DNA of 64,000 bases from Sulfurihydrogenibium sp. YO3AOP1 (GTDB lineage Bacteria; Aquificota; Aquificia; Aquificales; Hydrogenothermaceae), in the NCBI RefSeq assembly GCF_000020325.1, contig NC_010730.1, positions 1,013,501 to 1,077,500 on the forward strand, read 5' to 3'. Below the pieces are notes generated by a model that saw only the letters and a program-made list of their open reading frames with translations, had not been told where the DNA came from and searched no databases. The position numbers and the translations under genes are program-made. Of the stretch, positions 43,729-53,212 are shown piece after piece. The first letter of the stretch is position 1. Each line of letters opens with the position of its first letter.

Positions 43729-44457
43729 ATGTTTTTTATAAAGAAGCTAATTACTTTTTTTATTATACCACCCGGATTGTTTGTTCTTATATTTCTAATC
43801 ATCGCTTATTTTTCAAGAAATAATAAAAGAGTTTTGACCATCTCGTTAGCTTCAGCTATTTCAATTTATTTAATCTCAATAGAACCTGTTAAAGATTTTC
43901 TTCTAAAACCTCTTGAGGCAAAATTTCAACAGCCAAAAAATATAAGTGGAGATGTTATAGTTGTTTTGGGTGGTGGTAGTTATAATACTGGAATTCTAAC
44001 AGAAGACTCTTTAAAAAGAGTTCTTACAGGTTTTGTTCTTCATAAAAGATTAAACGTTCCAATTATCTTATCCGGTGGGTCTGCCATTACAAACTTACCA
44101 GAATCAGAAGCTATGAAATCTTTATTAGCAGAGCTTGGAATTGATAAAAAAATGATTTTTACAGATGTTCAAAGCAGAGATACATTAGAAAATGCATTTT
44201 TTACAAAGAAAATCTGTAAAAAGTATGGATACAAGACTGTTATTTTAGTTACTTCTGCTTATCATATGCCAAGGTCTTACATGACTTTTAAGCAGGCAGG
44301 ATTGAATGTAATTCCATATCCAACAGATTTTAAGATGGATAAAAAGTATACAGTTTATAGCTACTTTCCGAAAATGAACGTTCTTCAAGATTCAACAAAA
44401 GCAATCAGAGAGTATATAGGACTTTTTGCTTACTATTTAAGATTCTCCTTCAGATGA
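43729..44457 (+). CDS. YdcF/ElyC-type DUF218 membrane protein
   Basis: Two N-terminal membrane segments (LITFFIIPPGLFVLIFLIIAYF; VLTISLASAISIYLISI) precede a DUF218 domain with VIVVLGGGSY, PIILSGGSA, SRDTLENAFF and VTSAYHMPRS. ElyC/SanA/YdcF proteins affect envelope integrity and peptidoglycan or enterobacterial common antigen lipid-carrier use; the reaction is unknown. 242 residues. Its last 21 bases overlap, tail to tail, the gene on the other strand. Confidence 0.86.
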   Translation: MFFIKKLITFFIIPPGLFVLIFLIIAYFSRNNKRVLTISLASAISIYLISIEPVKDFLLKPLEAKFQQPKNISGDVIVVLGGGSYNTGILTEDSLKRVLTGFVLHKRLNVPIILSGGSAITNLPESEAMKSLLAELGIDKKMIFTDVQSRDTLENAFFTKKICKKYGYKTVILVTSAYHMPRSYMTFKQAGLNVIPYPTDFKMDKKYTVYSYFPKMNVLQDSTKAIREYIGLFAYYLRFSFR

Positions 44458-45039
44458 TACAGTTTCTTGTCTGTCTTTTTTCATTATATAAATGTATTTT
44501 GGAATGATTATAATGCCGTTTTCTGTTTCTTCATTTTCAAATCTATTGTTATAAAAGCTGTATCCGGCAAAAGATAGTATTACCGCATCTATCTCTTTTG
44601 CAATAAGCTTTTTGTTTTGAGATAGCAATCTTTTATTCAATCTAATGCCTGTTTTAGGTAAGTTATACAATCTTTGTTCTAAGCCTTCCGGTGTTTCGGC
44701 TGGAAGAATTTCTTTTCTTATGATTTTCTTCCAAAACTCCTCAAGGTCGGATTTTAAGGTTCTTTTTTCCTTTTCTTTAAAAGACTTTCTATCAACTTCT
44801 GTGTATTCGAATTGCTCGATGATCGATTTATATAAATTTGAAGATGCCTTATTTGTTAAAGCTATTTTTGACCTTACTGGAAAGTCATAACTTACAGCAA
44901 TGATATTTGGATTATAATGGTCGATAAACCATAAAAGACCTTCTTTATAAAATTTAAAAATCGCTTTAACTGTTTTATTTTCATCCATGAGGCTAACTAA
45001 AAATATATTATCAACACACTCTATGCCAGCAAACAACAT
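44437..45039 (-). CDS. Conserved hypothetical protein, RNase H-like fold (DUF429-like)
   Basis: Pattern suggests a nuclease-like RNase H fold: FAGIECVDNIFLVSL, then NIIAVSYDFPV, the block ILPAETPEGLEQRLYNLPKTGIR and finally KEIDAVILSFAGYSFYNNR. DUF429 proteins share this arrangement, but the assignment is tentative and the first acidic position is Glu-Cys rather than Asp. 200 residues. The ATG overlaps the DUF190 stop by one base, so it is coupled to the crcB operon. Confidence 0.6.
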   Translation of the reverse strand: MLFAGIECVDNIFLVSLMDENKTVKAIFKFYKEGLLWFIDHYNPNIIAVSYDFPVRSKIALTNKASSNLYKSIIEQFEYTEVDRKSFKEKEKRTLKSDLEEFWKKIIRKEILPAETPEGLEQRLYNLPKTGIRLNKRLLSQNKKLIAKEIDAVILSFAGYSFYNNRFENEETENGIIIIPKYIYIMKKDRQETVSSEGES

Positions 45040-45377
45040 TAGTCTCCTTTTGCAGAGTATTTTAAAACTTTAACTTTTTCCATCGTAATCAAACCATTTT
45101 CTATCAAAGGCTCAATTTTCGGCAAAACTGCTTTTATTTTATCTTCATTTTCTACAACTTCAACAATTATTGGTAAATCCTCAGATAAATCCAATATTGA
45201 TGCTGCATGAATTCTTGTAGATTTACCAAATCCAAGTATGCCTCTTAAAACTGTTGCTCCGGCTATATGATTTTCTCTAAGAATTTCAACAATTTTTTTG
45301 TATAAAGGTTTTCCTTCGTATCTATCTGCCTCGCCTATATGTATTCTAAGTAAAACAGCTTCTGTTTCGATTTTCAT
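45039..45377 (-). CDS. DUF190 family protein associated with CrcB
   Basis: 112 residues with the DUF190 pattern: LLRIHIGEADRYEGKPLYKKIVEIL, then AGATVLRGILGFGKS and PIIVEVVENEDKI. The fold is PII/CutA-like. It is very often encoded beside crcB, as here, where it starts ten bases after the crcB stop with GGAGGTG upstream. It may modulate the fluoride channel; no activity is established from this sequence. Confidence 0.87.
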   Translation of the reverse strand: MKIETEAVLLRIHIGEADRYEGKPLYKKIVEILRENHIAGATVLRGILGFGKSTRIHAASILDLSEDLPIIVEVVENEDKIKAVLPKIEPLIENGLITMEKVKVLKYSAKGD

Positions 45378-45387
45378 GATACACCTC

Positions 45388-45762
45388 CTATAACATCCTT
45401 GCTAATACTATTCCTGCAAATGCTGACAAAAAGGATAGTCCAAAGTTTAAAGCAATATTTAGTAAAGCTCTTACATAATCTCCATCCATTACTATTGATA
45501 AGGTTTCGTAGGTTATGGATGATAACGTAGTATAACTTCCACAAAAACCAACTGCTACAAACAGTCTCCAAAGTGGGTCTAAAGACAGTTTTTCTAAAAA
45601 CAGTATCATAAAAAATGAGAGAATAAATGAACCAACAACATTAACTATAAGCGTTCCGTATGGTAGCCATGTTCCAAAAAATTTTGCAGAGTATACACCT
45701 GTTAAGTATCTAAGAATTGCTCCAATGCTTCCACCTACTGCAATAACTAAATACTTCTCCAA
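45388..45762 (-). CDS. crcB: Fluoride ion channel CrcB/FluC
   Basis: A 124-residue protein with four membrane segments. The family motifs GGSIGAILRYL, PYGTLIVNVVGSF and VGFCGSYTTLSS (with the conserved Asn and the aromatic/threonine box) are all present. Fluc forms a dual-topology dimer that exports fluoride. No fluoride riboswitch could be recognised in the 5' region; there is an inverted repeat TATGGTA...TACCATA at 45777-45809 of unknown meaning. Confidence 0.93.
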   Translation of the reverse strand: MEKYLVIAVGGSIGAILRYLTGVYSAKFFGTWLPYGTLIVNVVGSFILSFFMILFLEKLSLDPLWRLFVAVGFCGSYTTLSSITYETLSIVMDGDYVRALLNIALNFGLSFLSAFAGIVLARML

Positions 45763-45880
45763 TTACTTACTCCAAGTTATGGTATTTTAGGATAGTAAAA
45801 TTTTACCATACGTTAAATAAAAATTTAATTAAGCATAGAGAGTCTTCTTAAATTTTTTGTAAGTTGCAAGGCGTACATAG

Positions 45881-46045
45881 AGACTGCTCCAAAATTCTTG
45901 TAAACTTACCTTTACGTGTCATCCTGAGGCTGTAAGCCGAAGGATCTCCTCTTTTAAATAAAGTGAGAAGGCGAGTAAGTGAGAGGTAAAAGGAGGAGAT
46001 TCTTCGCCGGCTGCAGAATGACGTGTTGGTTTTTGCAAGCAGCCT
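45881..46045. repeat. MITE-like unit with dispersed hairpin cores
   Basis: The left end AGACTGCTCCAAAATTCTTG and the inverted right end AGGCTGCTTGCAAAAACC are related. Between them lie GTCATCCTGAGGCTGTAAGCCGAAGGATCTC, GTGAG octamers and GGAGATTCTTCGCCGGCTGCAGAATGAC. A second left-end-like piece (AGTCTTCTTAAATTTTTTGTAAG) is just upstream at 45841, suggesting one unit inserted in another. The interior is very similar to 48770-48890. Confidence 0.65.
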
Positions 46046-46075
46046 CAGCACTTTCATTGAGTATATAAGCATGCC

Positions 46076-46918
46076 TTACTTATTCATTGCCATAAACTGC
46101 TCTTGTGCATTAAAAGAACTTCTTACCAATATGCCAGAAAATACATACTTAAAACCTATCTTATAGCCTATTTCTTCAAACTCTTTAAACTCTTCTTCTG
46201 AATAATATCTGTATACAGGTAAATGGTTTTTTGATGGCTGTAAATATTGACCGATTGTTAGTATTTCTACGTTATTTTTATACAAATCTTCCATTAAATT
46301 TATTATCTGTTCTTTCGTCTCTCCAAACCCTACCATAAAGCCGGATTTTGATATAGTTTTTGGACTTATTTCTTTTATTGATCTTAATATTTTTAACGAT
46401 TTCTCATAATTTCCCTGTGGTCTTATAATTTTATAAAGCTCTTTTACGGTCTCTATATTGTGATTTACAACCTCCGGATTTGCATCTAATACCGTTTTTA
46501 AAGATTCTATACTTCCTTTAAAGTCTGGTATCAAGACTTCTATTGTTATACCCGGATTTATTTCTCTTACTTTTTTTATAACGTTTGCAAAGTGAGACGC
46601 TCCGCCGTCCGGAAGGTCATCTCTATCAACTGATGTAATTACAACATGTTTTAACCCAAGTGTTTTTACAGCATTTGCTACATTCCCAGGCTCTTGTGGG
46701 TCTAAAGCTTGTGGTTTTCCGTGAGATACATTACAGTATGGGCAGTTTCTAGTGCAGACATCACCCATAATCATAAAAGTAGCTGTTTTTCTTGAAAAGC
46801 AGTTGCCAATGTTTGGACAATTAGCCTCCTCGCAAACTGTGTGTAGGTTCAGTCTGCGAAGAAGCTTTTTGATTTTAAATACTTTCGGTAAAAGTGGAGA
46901 CTTTACTTTTGGCTTCAC
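46076..46918 (-). CDS. lipA: Lipoyl synthase
   Basis: Radical SAM enzyme inserting two sulfurs into octanoyl-protein. The auxiliary cluster cysteines are in CEEANCPNIGNC and the SAM cluster in CTRNCPYC; the C-terminal RSSFNA motif supplies the final serine ligand. 280 residues, normal. It follows glyA directly on the minus strand, in the run rpiB-glyA-lipA. Lipoate serves 2-oxoacid dehydrogenases and the glycine cleavage system, so pairing with glyA is sensible. Confidence 0.97.
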   Translation of the reverse strand: MKPKVKSPLLPKVFKIKKLLRRLNLHTVCEEANCPNIGNCFSRKTATFMIMGDVCTRNCPYCNVSHGKPQALDPQEPGNVANAVKTLGLKHVVITSVDRDDLPDGGASHFANVIKKVREINPGITIEVLIPDFKGSIESLKTVLDANPEVVNHNIETVKELYKIIRPQGNYEKSLKILRSIKEISPKTISKSGFMVGFGETKEQIINLMEDLYKNNVEILTIGQYLQPSKNHLPVYRYYSEEEFKEFEEIGYKIGFKYVFSGILVRSSFNAQEQFMAMNK

Positions 46919-48187
46919 TTATTCACCGTAGCCATAATCCTTAAACCAATCTGGATACAATGGATAGCTTGAGCATAAGGATAAAACATCATCTCTTGCT
47001 TCTTGGATAACTTTTTCATTATCAAGATTTTTCAATACCTTAACAATATTTTTTGCAATTCTTCTCATGTCGTTTTCTTTCATTCCTCTGGTTGTTAGTG
47101 CTGCTGTTCCAAGTCTTATTCCGGATGTTACTGTTGGTTTTTCCGGGTCAAATGGTATTGCGTTTTTATTAACTGTTATGTTAGCCTTTCCAAGAGCTTC
47201 TTCTGCTTGGTTTCCTTTTACGTTTAATGGTCTTAAATCAACAAGCATCATATGACTGTCCGTTCCACCGGATACGATTCTTAAACCTTCTGCCATTAGC
47301 TCTTCTGCCAATGCTCTGGCATTTTTTACTACCTGCTCTGCATACTTTTTAAAATCTTCTGTTAAAGCTTCACCAAATGCTACAGCCTTTGCAGCGATCA
47401 CATGCATAAGTGGTCCACCTTGTAATCTTGGGAATACCCATTTATCTATATCTTTTGCATACTCTGATTTACAAAGAATTACTCCACCTCTTGGTCCTCT
47501 TAATGTTTTATGGGTTGTGGATGTTACAAACTGAGCATACGGGACAGGATTAGGATATACTCCACCGGCTATTAATCCTGCGTAGTGAGCCATATCAACC
47601 ATTAGCAATGCGCCAACTTCATCGGCTATCTCTCTAAATTTTGCAAAGTCAATAACTCTTGAGTATGCTGACGCACCTGCTACAATCATTTTTGGTTTAT
47701 ACTCTTTTGCAAGGCGGTAGACTTCATCATAATCAATAAGTTCTGTTTGTGGATTTAATCCATACTGAACAGAGTTAAAAACAATTCCAGAGACGTTTAC
47801 CTTAGCTCCGTGTGTAAGGTGTCCGCCATGGTCTAATCTCATTCCAAGAATTGTGTCGCCCGGTTGGAGCTGAGAGAAAAACACAGCTTGGTTTGCCTGT
47901 GAGCCAGAGTGTGGCTGAACGTTTGCATACTCTGCTCCAAACAACTTTTTAAGTCTTTCTATTGCAAGGTCTTCAACTATATCAACATACTCACATCCAC
48001 CGTAGTATCTTTTATGGGGCAAACCCTCTGCGTATTTGTTTGTAAGCACGCTTCCTTGAGCTTCCATTACAGCCTGAGATGTATAATTTTCAGAAGCTAT
48101 CATCTCTAAATGTTCTTCTTGTCTTTTAAACTCTTTTGAGATTGCACTGTAAACTTCAGGGTCTACATTTTTTAGATGATTTAACAA
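46919..48187 (-). CDS. glyA: Serine hydroxymethyltransferase
   Basis: PLP enzyme interconverting serine and glycine with tetrahydrofolate. Family signatures include [29 protein letters not shown] and the PLP-lysine in [15 protein letters not shown]. 422 residues. It starts 15 bases after rpiB and ends next to the lipA start, so the three genes form an operon. No riboswitch is visible before it. Confidence 0.97.
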   Translation of the reverse strand: MLNHLKNVDPEVYSAISKEFKRQEEHLEMIASENYTSQAVMEAQGSVLTNKYAEGLPHKRYYGGCEYVDIVEDLAIERLKKLFGAEYANVQPHSGSQANQAVFFSQLQPGDTILGMRLDHGGHLTHGAKVNVSGIVFNSVQYGLNPQTELIDYDEVYRLAKEYKPKMIVAGASAYSRVIDFAKFREIADEVGALLMVDMAHYAGLIAGGVYPNPVPYAQFVTSTTHKTLRGPRGGVILCKSEYAKDIDKWVFPRLQGGPLMHVIAAKAVAFGEALTEDFKKYAEQVVKNARALAEELMAEGLRIVSGGTDSHMMLVDLRPLNVKGNQAEEALGKANITVNKNAIPFDPEKPTVTSGIRLGTAALTTRGMKENDMRRIAKNIVKVLKNLDNEKVIQEARDDVLSLCSSYPLYPDWFKDYGYGE

Positions 48188-48202
48188 TTTAAAACCTCCT
48201 AC

Positions 48203-48649
48203 TTAGATTATTCCTTTTTCAATATCTAAAATTAATTTAACTCTTCTTTCATGTCTTCCGCCTTCAAAAGGTGTTTCTAAAAATACATCTATGATTGCAA
48301 GAGCATGGTCTAAACCTATTACTCTTTGACCAAGGGCTAAAACGTTAGCATCGTTATGAGACCTTGCCATTCTTGCCATAAATTCGTTTGTGCAAAGAGC
48401 CGCTCTTACCCCTTTAATTTTATTAGCTGCAATAGATATTCCTATTCCGGTTCCACAGATGATTATTCCTCTATCAGCTTCGCCAGATTGAACGCTTTTA
48501 CCAACTTCTTCACCAAAGTAAGGATAATCAACAGGTTCAGGAGAATAAGTTCCTTTGTCTATAACTTCATATTTTTTTGATTTTAGATATTCTTTTATTT
48601 TTTCTTTGTAGAAAAAACCACCATGATCGCTACCGATTGCTATTTTCAA
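48203..48649 (-). CDS. rpiB: Ribose-5-phosphate isomerase B
   Basis: Interconverts ribose-5-phosphate and ribulose-5-phosphate. GSDHGGFFYKE at the N-terminus and IIICGTGIGISIAANK with the catalytic Cys match the RpiB/LacAB family, as does ARSHNDANVLALG. 148 residues. It is the first gene of the rpiB-glyA-lipA run, directly downstream (in transcription) of a repeat-filled gap. Confidence 0.96.
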   Translation of the reverse strand: MKIAIGSDHGGFFYKEKIKEYLKSKKYEVIDKGTYSPEPVDYPYFGEEVGKSVQSGEADRGIIICGTGIGISIAANKIKGVRAALCTNEFMARMARSHNDANVLALGQRVIGLDHALAIIDVFLETPFEGGRHERRVKLILDIEKGII

Positions 48650-48747
48650 AAATCATCCTCCTGAAAAAATAATATTTTTAATTTTATCATAATTGAATAT
48701 GACAGAGTGATGAGTTATACGAAATAATTAAATAAACTTATGTCCTT

Positions 48748-49016
48748 GATTGTTACAAAATTCTCGTAAGCTTACCTTTCCGTGTTATCCTGAGGCTGTA
48801 AGCCGAAGGATATCCTCTTTTAAATAAAGTGAGAAGGTGAGTAAGTGAGAGGTAAAAGGAGGAGATTCTTCGCTCAGAATGACAATGTTGATTTTTGCAA
48901 GTAGCTTCAACAGGAGATTTTTCACCGGCTGCAGAATGACATCCAAGGTTATCCTTCCTTTAATGCTTATTAATCAGCCTTTCGCTGTCATCCTAAGGAC
49001 ATAAGTCCAAAGGATC
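48748..49016. repeat. Composite dispersed repeats
   Basis: A degenerate left end (GATTGTTACAAAATTCTCGTAAG) is followed by TATCCTGAGGCTGTAAGCCGAAGGATATCC and GTGAG octamers with AGGTAAAAGGAGGAGATTCTTCGCTCAGAATGAC. GTTGATTTTTGCAAGTAGCTTC is the right end. A second partial unit then runs from GAGATTTTTCACCGGCTGCAG over the AAGGTTATCCTTCC spacer to GTCATCCTAAGGACATAAGTCC. No gene found in this 461-base gap. Confidence 0.62.
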
Positions 49017-49110
49017 TAATTATCAATTTCATAATAAAAACCATTAATTTCCTACCATCAATTATATGATAAAATTAGAATATTCAAAATTTAATGATGA
49101 CCAGAGGTAA

Positions 49111-50517
49111 GTGTTTGAAACAATGAAAAATAAAAAGATATCCTTATTGTTAATACTTATTCTATCTTTATTTAAACTTTCATATTCAGAAGAAGATTTG
49201 TTTAAGATCGCAAAGATAAGAGCATCATCAAAAACTACAGAAAAGAGTATCAGCTCTGCATTAAAGTTTTATAATGATGGATTATACTCAAAGGCAATAG
49301 ATACAGCTTCAAATTTATTAAACAATGAAACCTTGGACGATTTAAACTATGAGCTTGTTAACTTTATTTTAGTACATTCCTTGTATAAAAACAGACAAGA
49401 AGAAAAAATGCTTGAATATGTAAAAAATGTCAACTTTGATAAAATTTCTCAATACGGTAAATATAGAATCTATCAAGTTGCAATGCTTTTATTCTTAGAA
49501 AGGAAGTATAAAGAAGGTCAAGATTATATACTTGAAAAATTGGGAATTTTAAACAATGGCTTTAAATCCTTAGCTCAAGAAAATGAAAGCGATGAAATTC
49601 AAGAAATTATCCTAAAGAAGACGGGCAATAAGAAAGAAAAAGTTAAAAAGTTAGTTTATTCAAAAGATATAAAATTTTTTGGTGAAAATACGAAGCTTAT
49701 AAATTACAAAGGGGTAGATTTTATCTTTAATAAAGATATTTTTAAACTAGACCCAGCAGTACCTGTTATTGGTGAGCTAAGCATTTATATAGCTGAAAAA
49801 GACCAAACAATGTTCGAGCTGGCAAAAACTCTTGACCTTGGATACTACGAACTAAAAAATGCCAATCCGCTGCTGGACCCTTTTGATATAAGAAAAAATC
49901 AAATTGTAGTTGTACCGCTAAAAAGAATTTTACCCGTTAAAGATTTCAAATATGGAATGATTTATATTAATATTTATGAAAAAAGACTTTATTATCCAAT
50001 AAAAATTAATGATGAAAGTTATGTAATTACTTATCCAATAGGTATAGGAGCAGACGAGGCGCAATCTCCAATAGGTGAATTTAAAATTTCTCAAAAAAGA
50101 AAAGATCCTGCTTGGTATCCACCTGAAAGCATAAGAAAGGAACAGCCTGATTTGCCTCCGGTTTTTCCACCCGGACCGGATAATCCACTTGGTACAAGAG
50201 CGATGAGGCTTGGAAATACTTCATTTTTAATGCATGGAACAAACAAAGAGTATGGAATTGGAATGAAAGTCAGTCATGGATGTATAAGAATGTATAACGA
50301 AGATGTTGAAAAACTTTTTGAAGTTGTGGACATCGGTACACCGATCGTAAGTAGAGAAATTCCTTATAAAATATTTGTAAATTCAGAGAAGGCTGTTGAG
50401 GCCTTTGATGATGATGCAATAAAGGAGCTTGAAAAGAGTAATATTGTTAGCAAAAGGTTTTTGGAATTTTATAAAACAGATTTATTTGGAAAAAGTTTTG
50501 CTATAAAGGCATGGTGA
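49111..50517 (+). CDS. L,D-transpeptidase (YkuD) with helical N-domain and LysM
   Basis: Exported or membrane-anchored (KKISLLLILILSLFKLSYS). A helical, TPR-like region (30-190) is followed by a LysM-like motif (AEKDQTMFELAKTLDLGYYELKNANP) and a YkuD domain with LMHGTN and SHGCIRM, whose Cys391 is the nucleophile. Such enzymes form 3-3 crosslinks in peptidoglycan or attach proteins to it. The start is uncertain: GTG close behind GAGGTAA was used, and an ATG four codons later is possible and would give a cleaner signal peptide. It is followed three bases later by bioA. Confidence 0.87.
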   Translation: MFETMKNKKISLLLILILSLFKLSYSEEDLFKIAKIRASSKTTEKSISSALKFYNDGLYSKAIDTASNLLNNETLDDLNYELVNFILVHSLYKNRQEEKMLEYVKNVNFDKISQYGKYRIYQVAMLLFLERKYKEGQDYILEKLGILNNGFKSLAQENESDEIQEIILKKTGNKKEKVKKLVYSKDIKFFGENTKLINYKGVDFIFNKDIFKLDPAVPVIGELSIYIAEKDQTMFELAKTLDLGYYELKNANPLLDPFDIRKNQIVVVPLKRILPVKDFKYGMIYINIYEKRLYYPIKINDESYVITYPIGIGADEAQSPIGEFKISQKRKDPAWYPPESIRKEQPDLPPVFPPGPDNPLGTRAMRLGNTSFLMHGTNKEYGIGMKVSHGCIRMYNEDVEKLFEVVDIGTPIVSREIPYKIFVNSEKAVEAFDDDAIKELEKSNIVSKRFLEFYKTDLFGKSFAIKAW

Positions 50518-50520
50518 AAA

Positions 50521-51885
50521 ATGGAAGATAAAGAGATTTTAAAGCAATGGGATAAGGAATATTTTTGGCATCCTTTCACACAGATGAAAGTTTATAGAGA
50601 AGAGGATAATGTTATTGTTGAAAGAGGAGAAGGAAATTATATAATTGATATTTATGGAAATAAATACTTTGATGGCGTTTCTTCCTTATGGTGTAATGTT
50701 CATGGACATAATCATCCAAAATTAAATCAAGCTATCTGTGAGCAAGTAAATAAAATATCTCATTTTACAACCCTTGGAGCATCAAATATACCAGCCATAA
50801 AACTTGCTAAAAAGCTTGTAGATATCACTCCAGAAGGTTTAAATAAGGTTTTTTACAGTGAAGATGGTTCTGAAGCAATGGAAATTGCTATAAAAATAGC
50901 CTATCATTATTGGCATAATAAAGGAATGAAAGAAAAAAACAAGTTTATAACACTGAGTGAAGCTTATCACGGCGATACAATAGGCAGTGTTAGCGTTGGC
51001 GGCATTAATATTTTCCATGAAAAATACAGACCTCTTCTTTTTGATATTTATAAACTACCTTCTCCTTATTTACAAGCCGTAAAATTAGCCGGTAGAGAAA
51101 AAGCTTTAATGGAGGAAACTACAAAAAAATTAATAGAAGAAGTAGAAGAGTTTGTTTTTAGGCATCATCAAACAGTTGCAGGATTTGTTTTAGAGGCCGG
51201 CGTTCAAGGTGCAGCCGGTATTTTACCATTTCCAAAAGGATATTTAAAAGAAATAGAAAGAATTTGTAGAGAATACAACATTTTAATGATTGTTGATGAA
51301 GTTGCAACAGGATTCGGTAGGTCTGGAAAGATGTTTGCATGTATAAAAGAAGATGTTAAACCAGACATAATGGCTCTTGGAAAGGGAATAACAGGAGGAT
51401 ATTTACCATTGGCAGCAACTTTAACAACAGATGAAATTTTTAATGAATTTCTTGGAGAATTTGGAGAAGCTAAACATTTTTATCATGGACATACGTACAC
51501 AGGGAATCCGGTGGCTTGCAACGTAGCATTAGCAAACATTCAGCTTTTTGAAGAAGAAAAAACATTAGAAAAATTACAACCAAAGATTAAATTATTAGAA
51601 GAAAGACTAAAAGAATTCTTAGAGTTAAATCATGTTATTGATGTAAGACAGTATGGATTTATGGCCGGTGTTGAGCTTGTAAAAGATAAAGAAAAAAAAC
51701 AGCCTTATCCATACGGAGAAAGGACAGGATTTAAAGTGGCAAAAGCAATGCTTAAAAGAGGAATATGGGTAAGACCACTTGGTGATGTAATGGTAATCAT
51801 GCCACCATTATCAACAACGGAAGAGGAGCTTGATTATTTCTTAGATAGTTTAAAAGAAAGTATTATTGAAGTCTGTGGAAATTAA
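50521..51885 (+). CDS. bioA: Adenosylmethionine-8-amino-7-oxononanoate aminotransferase
   Basis: Class III PLP aminotransferase of biotin synthesis. N-terminal FWHPFTQMKVY is characteristic of BioA, followed by DGVSSLWCNVHGH, VDEVATGFGRSGKMFAC and the PLP-lysine in LGKGITGGYLPLAATL. 454 residues, typical. It lies between the L,D-transpeptidase and mqnD genes with very short gaps; other bio genes are not in the window. Confidence 0.95.
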   Translation: MEDKEILKQWDKEYFWHPFTQMKVYREEDNVIVERGEGNYIIDIYGNKYFDGVSSLWCNVHGHNHPKLNQAICEQVNKISHFTTLGASNIPAIKLAKKLVDITPEGLNKVFYSEDGSEAMEIAIKIAYHYWHNKGMKEKNKFITLSEAYHGDTIGSVSVGGINIFHEKYRPLLFDIYKLPSPYLQAVKLAGREKALMEETTKKLIEEVEEFVFRHHQTVAGFVLEAGVQGAAGILPFPKGYLKEIERICREYNILMIVDEVATGFGRSGKMFACIKEDVKPDIMALGKGITGGYLPLAATLTTDEIFNEFLGEFGEAKHFYHGHTYTGNPVACNVALANIQLFEEEKTLEKLQPKIKLLEERLKEFLELNHVIDVRQYGFMAGVELVKDKEKKQPYPYGERTGFKVAKAMLKRGIWVRPLGDVMVIMPPLSTTEEELDYFLDSLKESIIEVCGN

Positions 51886-51900
51886 TAAATGGAGGATAAA

Positions 51901-52728
51901 ATGATAATAAGAGTTGCTCACAGTCCAGATTCTGATGATGCATTTATGTTTTATGCAATCAATACAAAAAAGATTGATACTAAAGGCTATGAATTTATAG
52001 ATATACTTTCAGACATAGAAACATTAAACAAAGAAGCATTAAAAGGAACCTATGAAGTTTCAGCAATATCAATACATGCTTTTCCATACGTTGCAGATAG
52101 GTATGCTTTGTTATCATCCGGAGCAAGCATGGGAGATAATTACGGACCTATGGTGGTAGCAAAAGAAGAGTTTCCGGTTGATGAATTAAAGAACAAAACA
52201 ATAGCTGTTCCCGGCACGTTAACGTCTGCGTTTTTAGCCTTAAAACTTTTTGAGCCGGATATAAATTATGTCGTACTTCCATTTGACCAAATTATAAATG
52301 CTGTAAAGGAAGGAAAGGTTGACGCTGGGCTAATCATTCACGAAGGACAGCTAACTTACCAAGATGAAGGTTTAAAATGTATAGTTGATTTAGGAAAATG
52401 GTGGTATGAAAAAACAGGCGGTCTTCCACTTCCACTTGGTGGCAACGTAATCAGAAAAGACCTTGGAATTGAAGCAATGAAAGAAATTTCCGAAATATTA
52501 AGGGAAAGTATAAAGTACTCCTTAGCCCATAGAGATGGAGCAGTTGAATATGCATTAAAATACGCAAGAGGAATGACAAAAGACAAAGCAGATAAATTCA
52601 TAGGAATGTACGTTAATGATTTAACAGTAGACTATGGAGAGAGAGGAAAAAAAGCAATAGAACTATTTTTAAAAGAAGCTTATGAGAAAAAATTAATTCC
52701 AGTTTTACCAGAAATTACTTTCATATAA
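51901..52728 (+). CDS. mqnD: Menaquinone synthesis protein MqnD (1,4-dihydroxy-6-naphthoate synthase)
   Basis: Periplasmic-binding-protein fold enzyme that makes 1,4-dihydroxy-6-naphthoate in the futalosine pathway. RVAHSPDSDDAFMFYAI and VDAGLIIHEGQLTY (with the catalytic His) are family motifs, and TGGLPLPLGGNVI follows. The start was set at the ATG eight bases after GGAGGA; the ATG four codons earlier overlaps that site. It indicates menaquinone made by the futalosine route. Confidence 0.92.
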   Translation: MIIRVAHSPDSDDAFMFYAINTKKIDTKGYEFIDILSDIETLNKEALKGTYEVSAISIHAFPYVADRYALLSSGASMGDNYGPMVVAKEEFPVDELKNKTIAVPGTLTSAFLALKLFEPDINYVVLPFDQIINAVKEGKVDAGLIIHEGQLTYQDEGLKCIVDLGKWWYEKTGGLPLPLGGNVIRKDLGIEAMKEISEILRESIKYSLAHRDGAVEYALKYARGMTKDKADKFIGMYVNDLTVDYGERGKKAIELFLKEAYEKKLIPVLPEITFI

Positions 52729-52741
52729 AGAGGTATTGGTC

Positions 52742-53212
52742 ATGAGAATATTATATTTAGGTGAGGATGAGGAAATATATATAATACTAAATGAAGTAGC
52801 TTCACTTAGCCAATCAGAAGTAATAAAAATAGAATCAATAAAGGAAGCATTAGATATTTTGGCAAAAGATAAAAATTTTCATGGAGTAATAGCACATCCA
52901 AAGATTGATAACATTCCTTCGCTTCAAGTTTTGGCATTTATGAAAAGAGATGAATCATTAAAAGATATTCCATTCATTATAATAATTGAGAATATAACAA
53001 AAGACGATATAGATTATTACAAAGCAATGGGTGTAGCTGAAGTTTTTGAAATACCTTTTAATCCTTTAGAAGTGTTTTTAGTAATTACAAATAAATTAAA
53101 AGATACAAAAGGCGAGGAAGTAGTCAAACAAATTCTTCATGAAGCTAAAAAAGATAAATCTATTTTATTAAAGATCATAGAGCTTATTAAAAAATTATTT
53201 GGAAAAAAGTAA
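52742..53212 (+). CDS. Degenerate response-regulator receiver domain protein
   Basis: CheY-like fold: MRILYLGEDEEI with the acidic pair, then alternating helices and strands up to FEIPFNPLEVFLVI. The phospho-acceptor strand reads GVIAHPKID, with no Asp at the usual end of strand 3, and the conserved Lys before Pro-Phe is replaced by Ile. Phosphorylation is therefore unlikely. A C-terminal basic helix (LLKIIELIKKLFGKK) could be amphipathic. The start was taken at the ATG with AGAGGT seven bases upstream. It overlaps the Toprim gene; the function is unknown. Confidence 0.7.
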   Translation: MRILYLGEDEEIYIILNEVASLSQSEVIKIESIKEALDILAKDKNFHGVIAHPKIDNIPSLQVLAFMKRDESLKDIPFIIIIENITKDDIDYYKAMGVAEVFEIPFNPLEVFLVITNKLKDTKGEEVVKQILHEAKKDKSILLKIIELIKKLFGKK

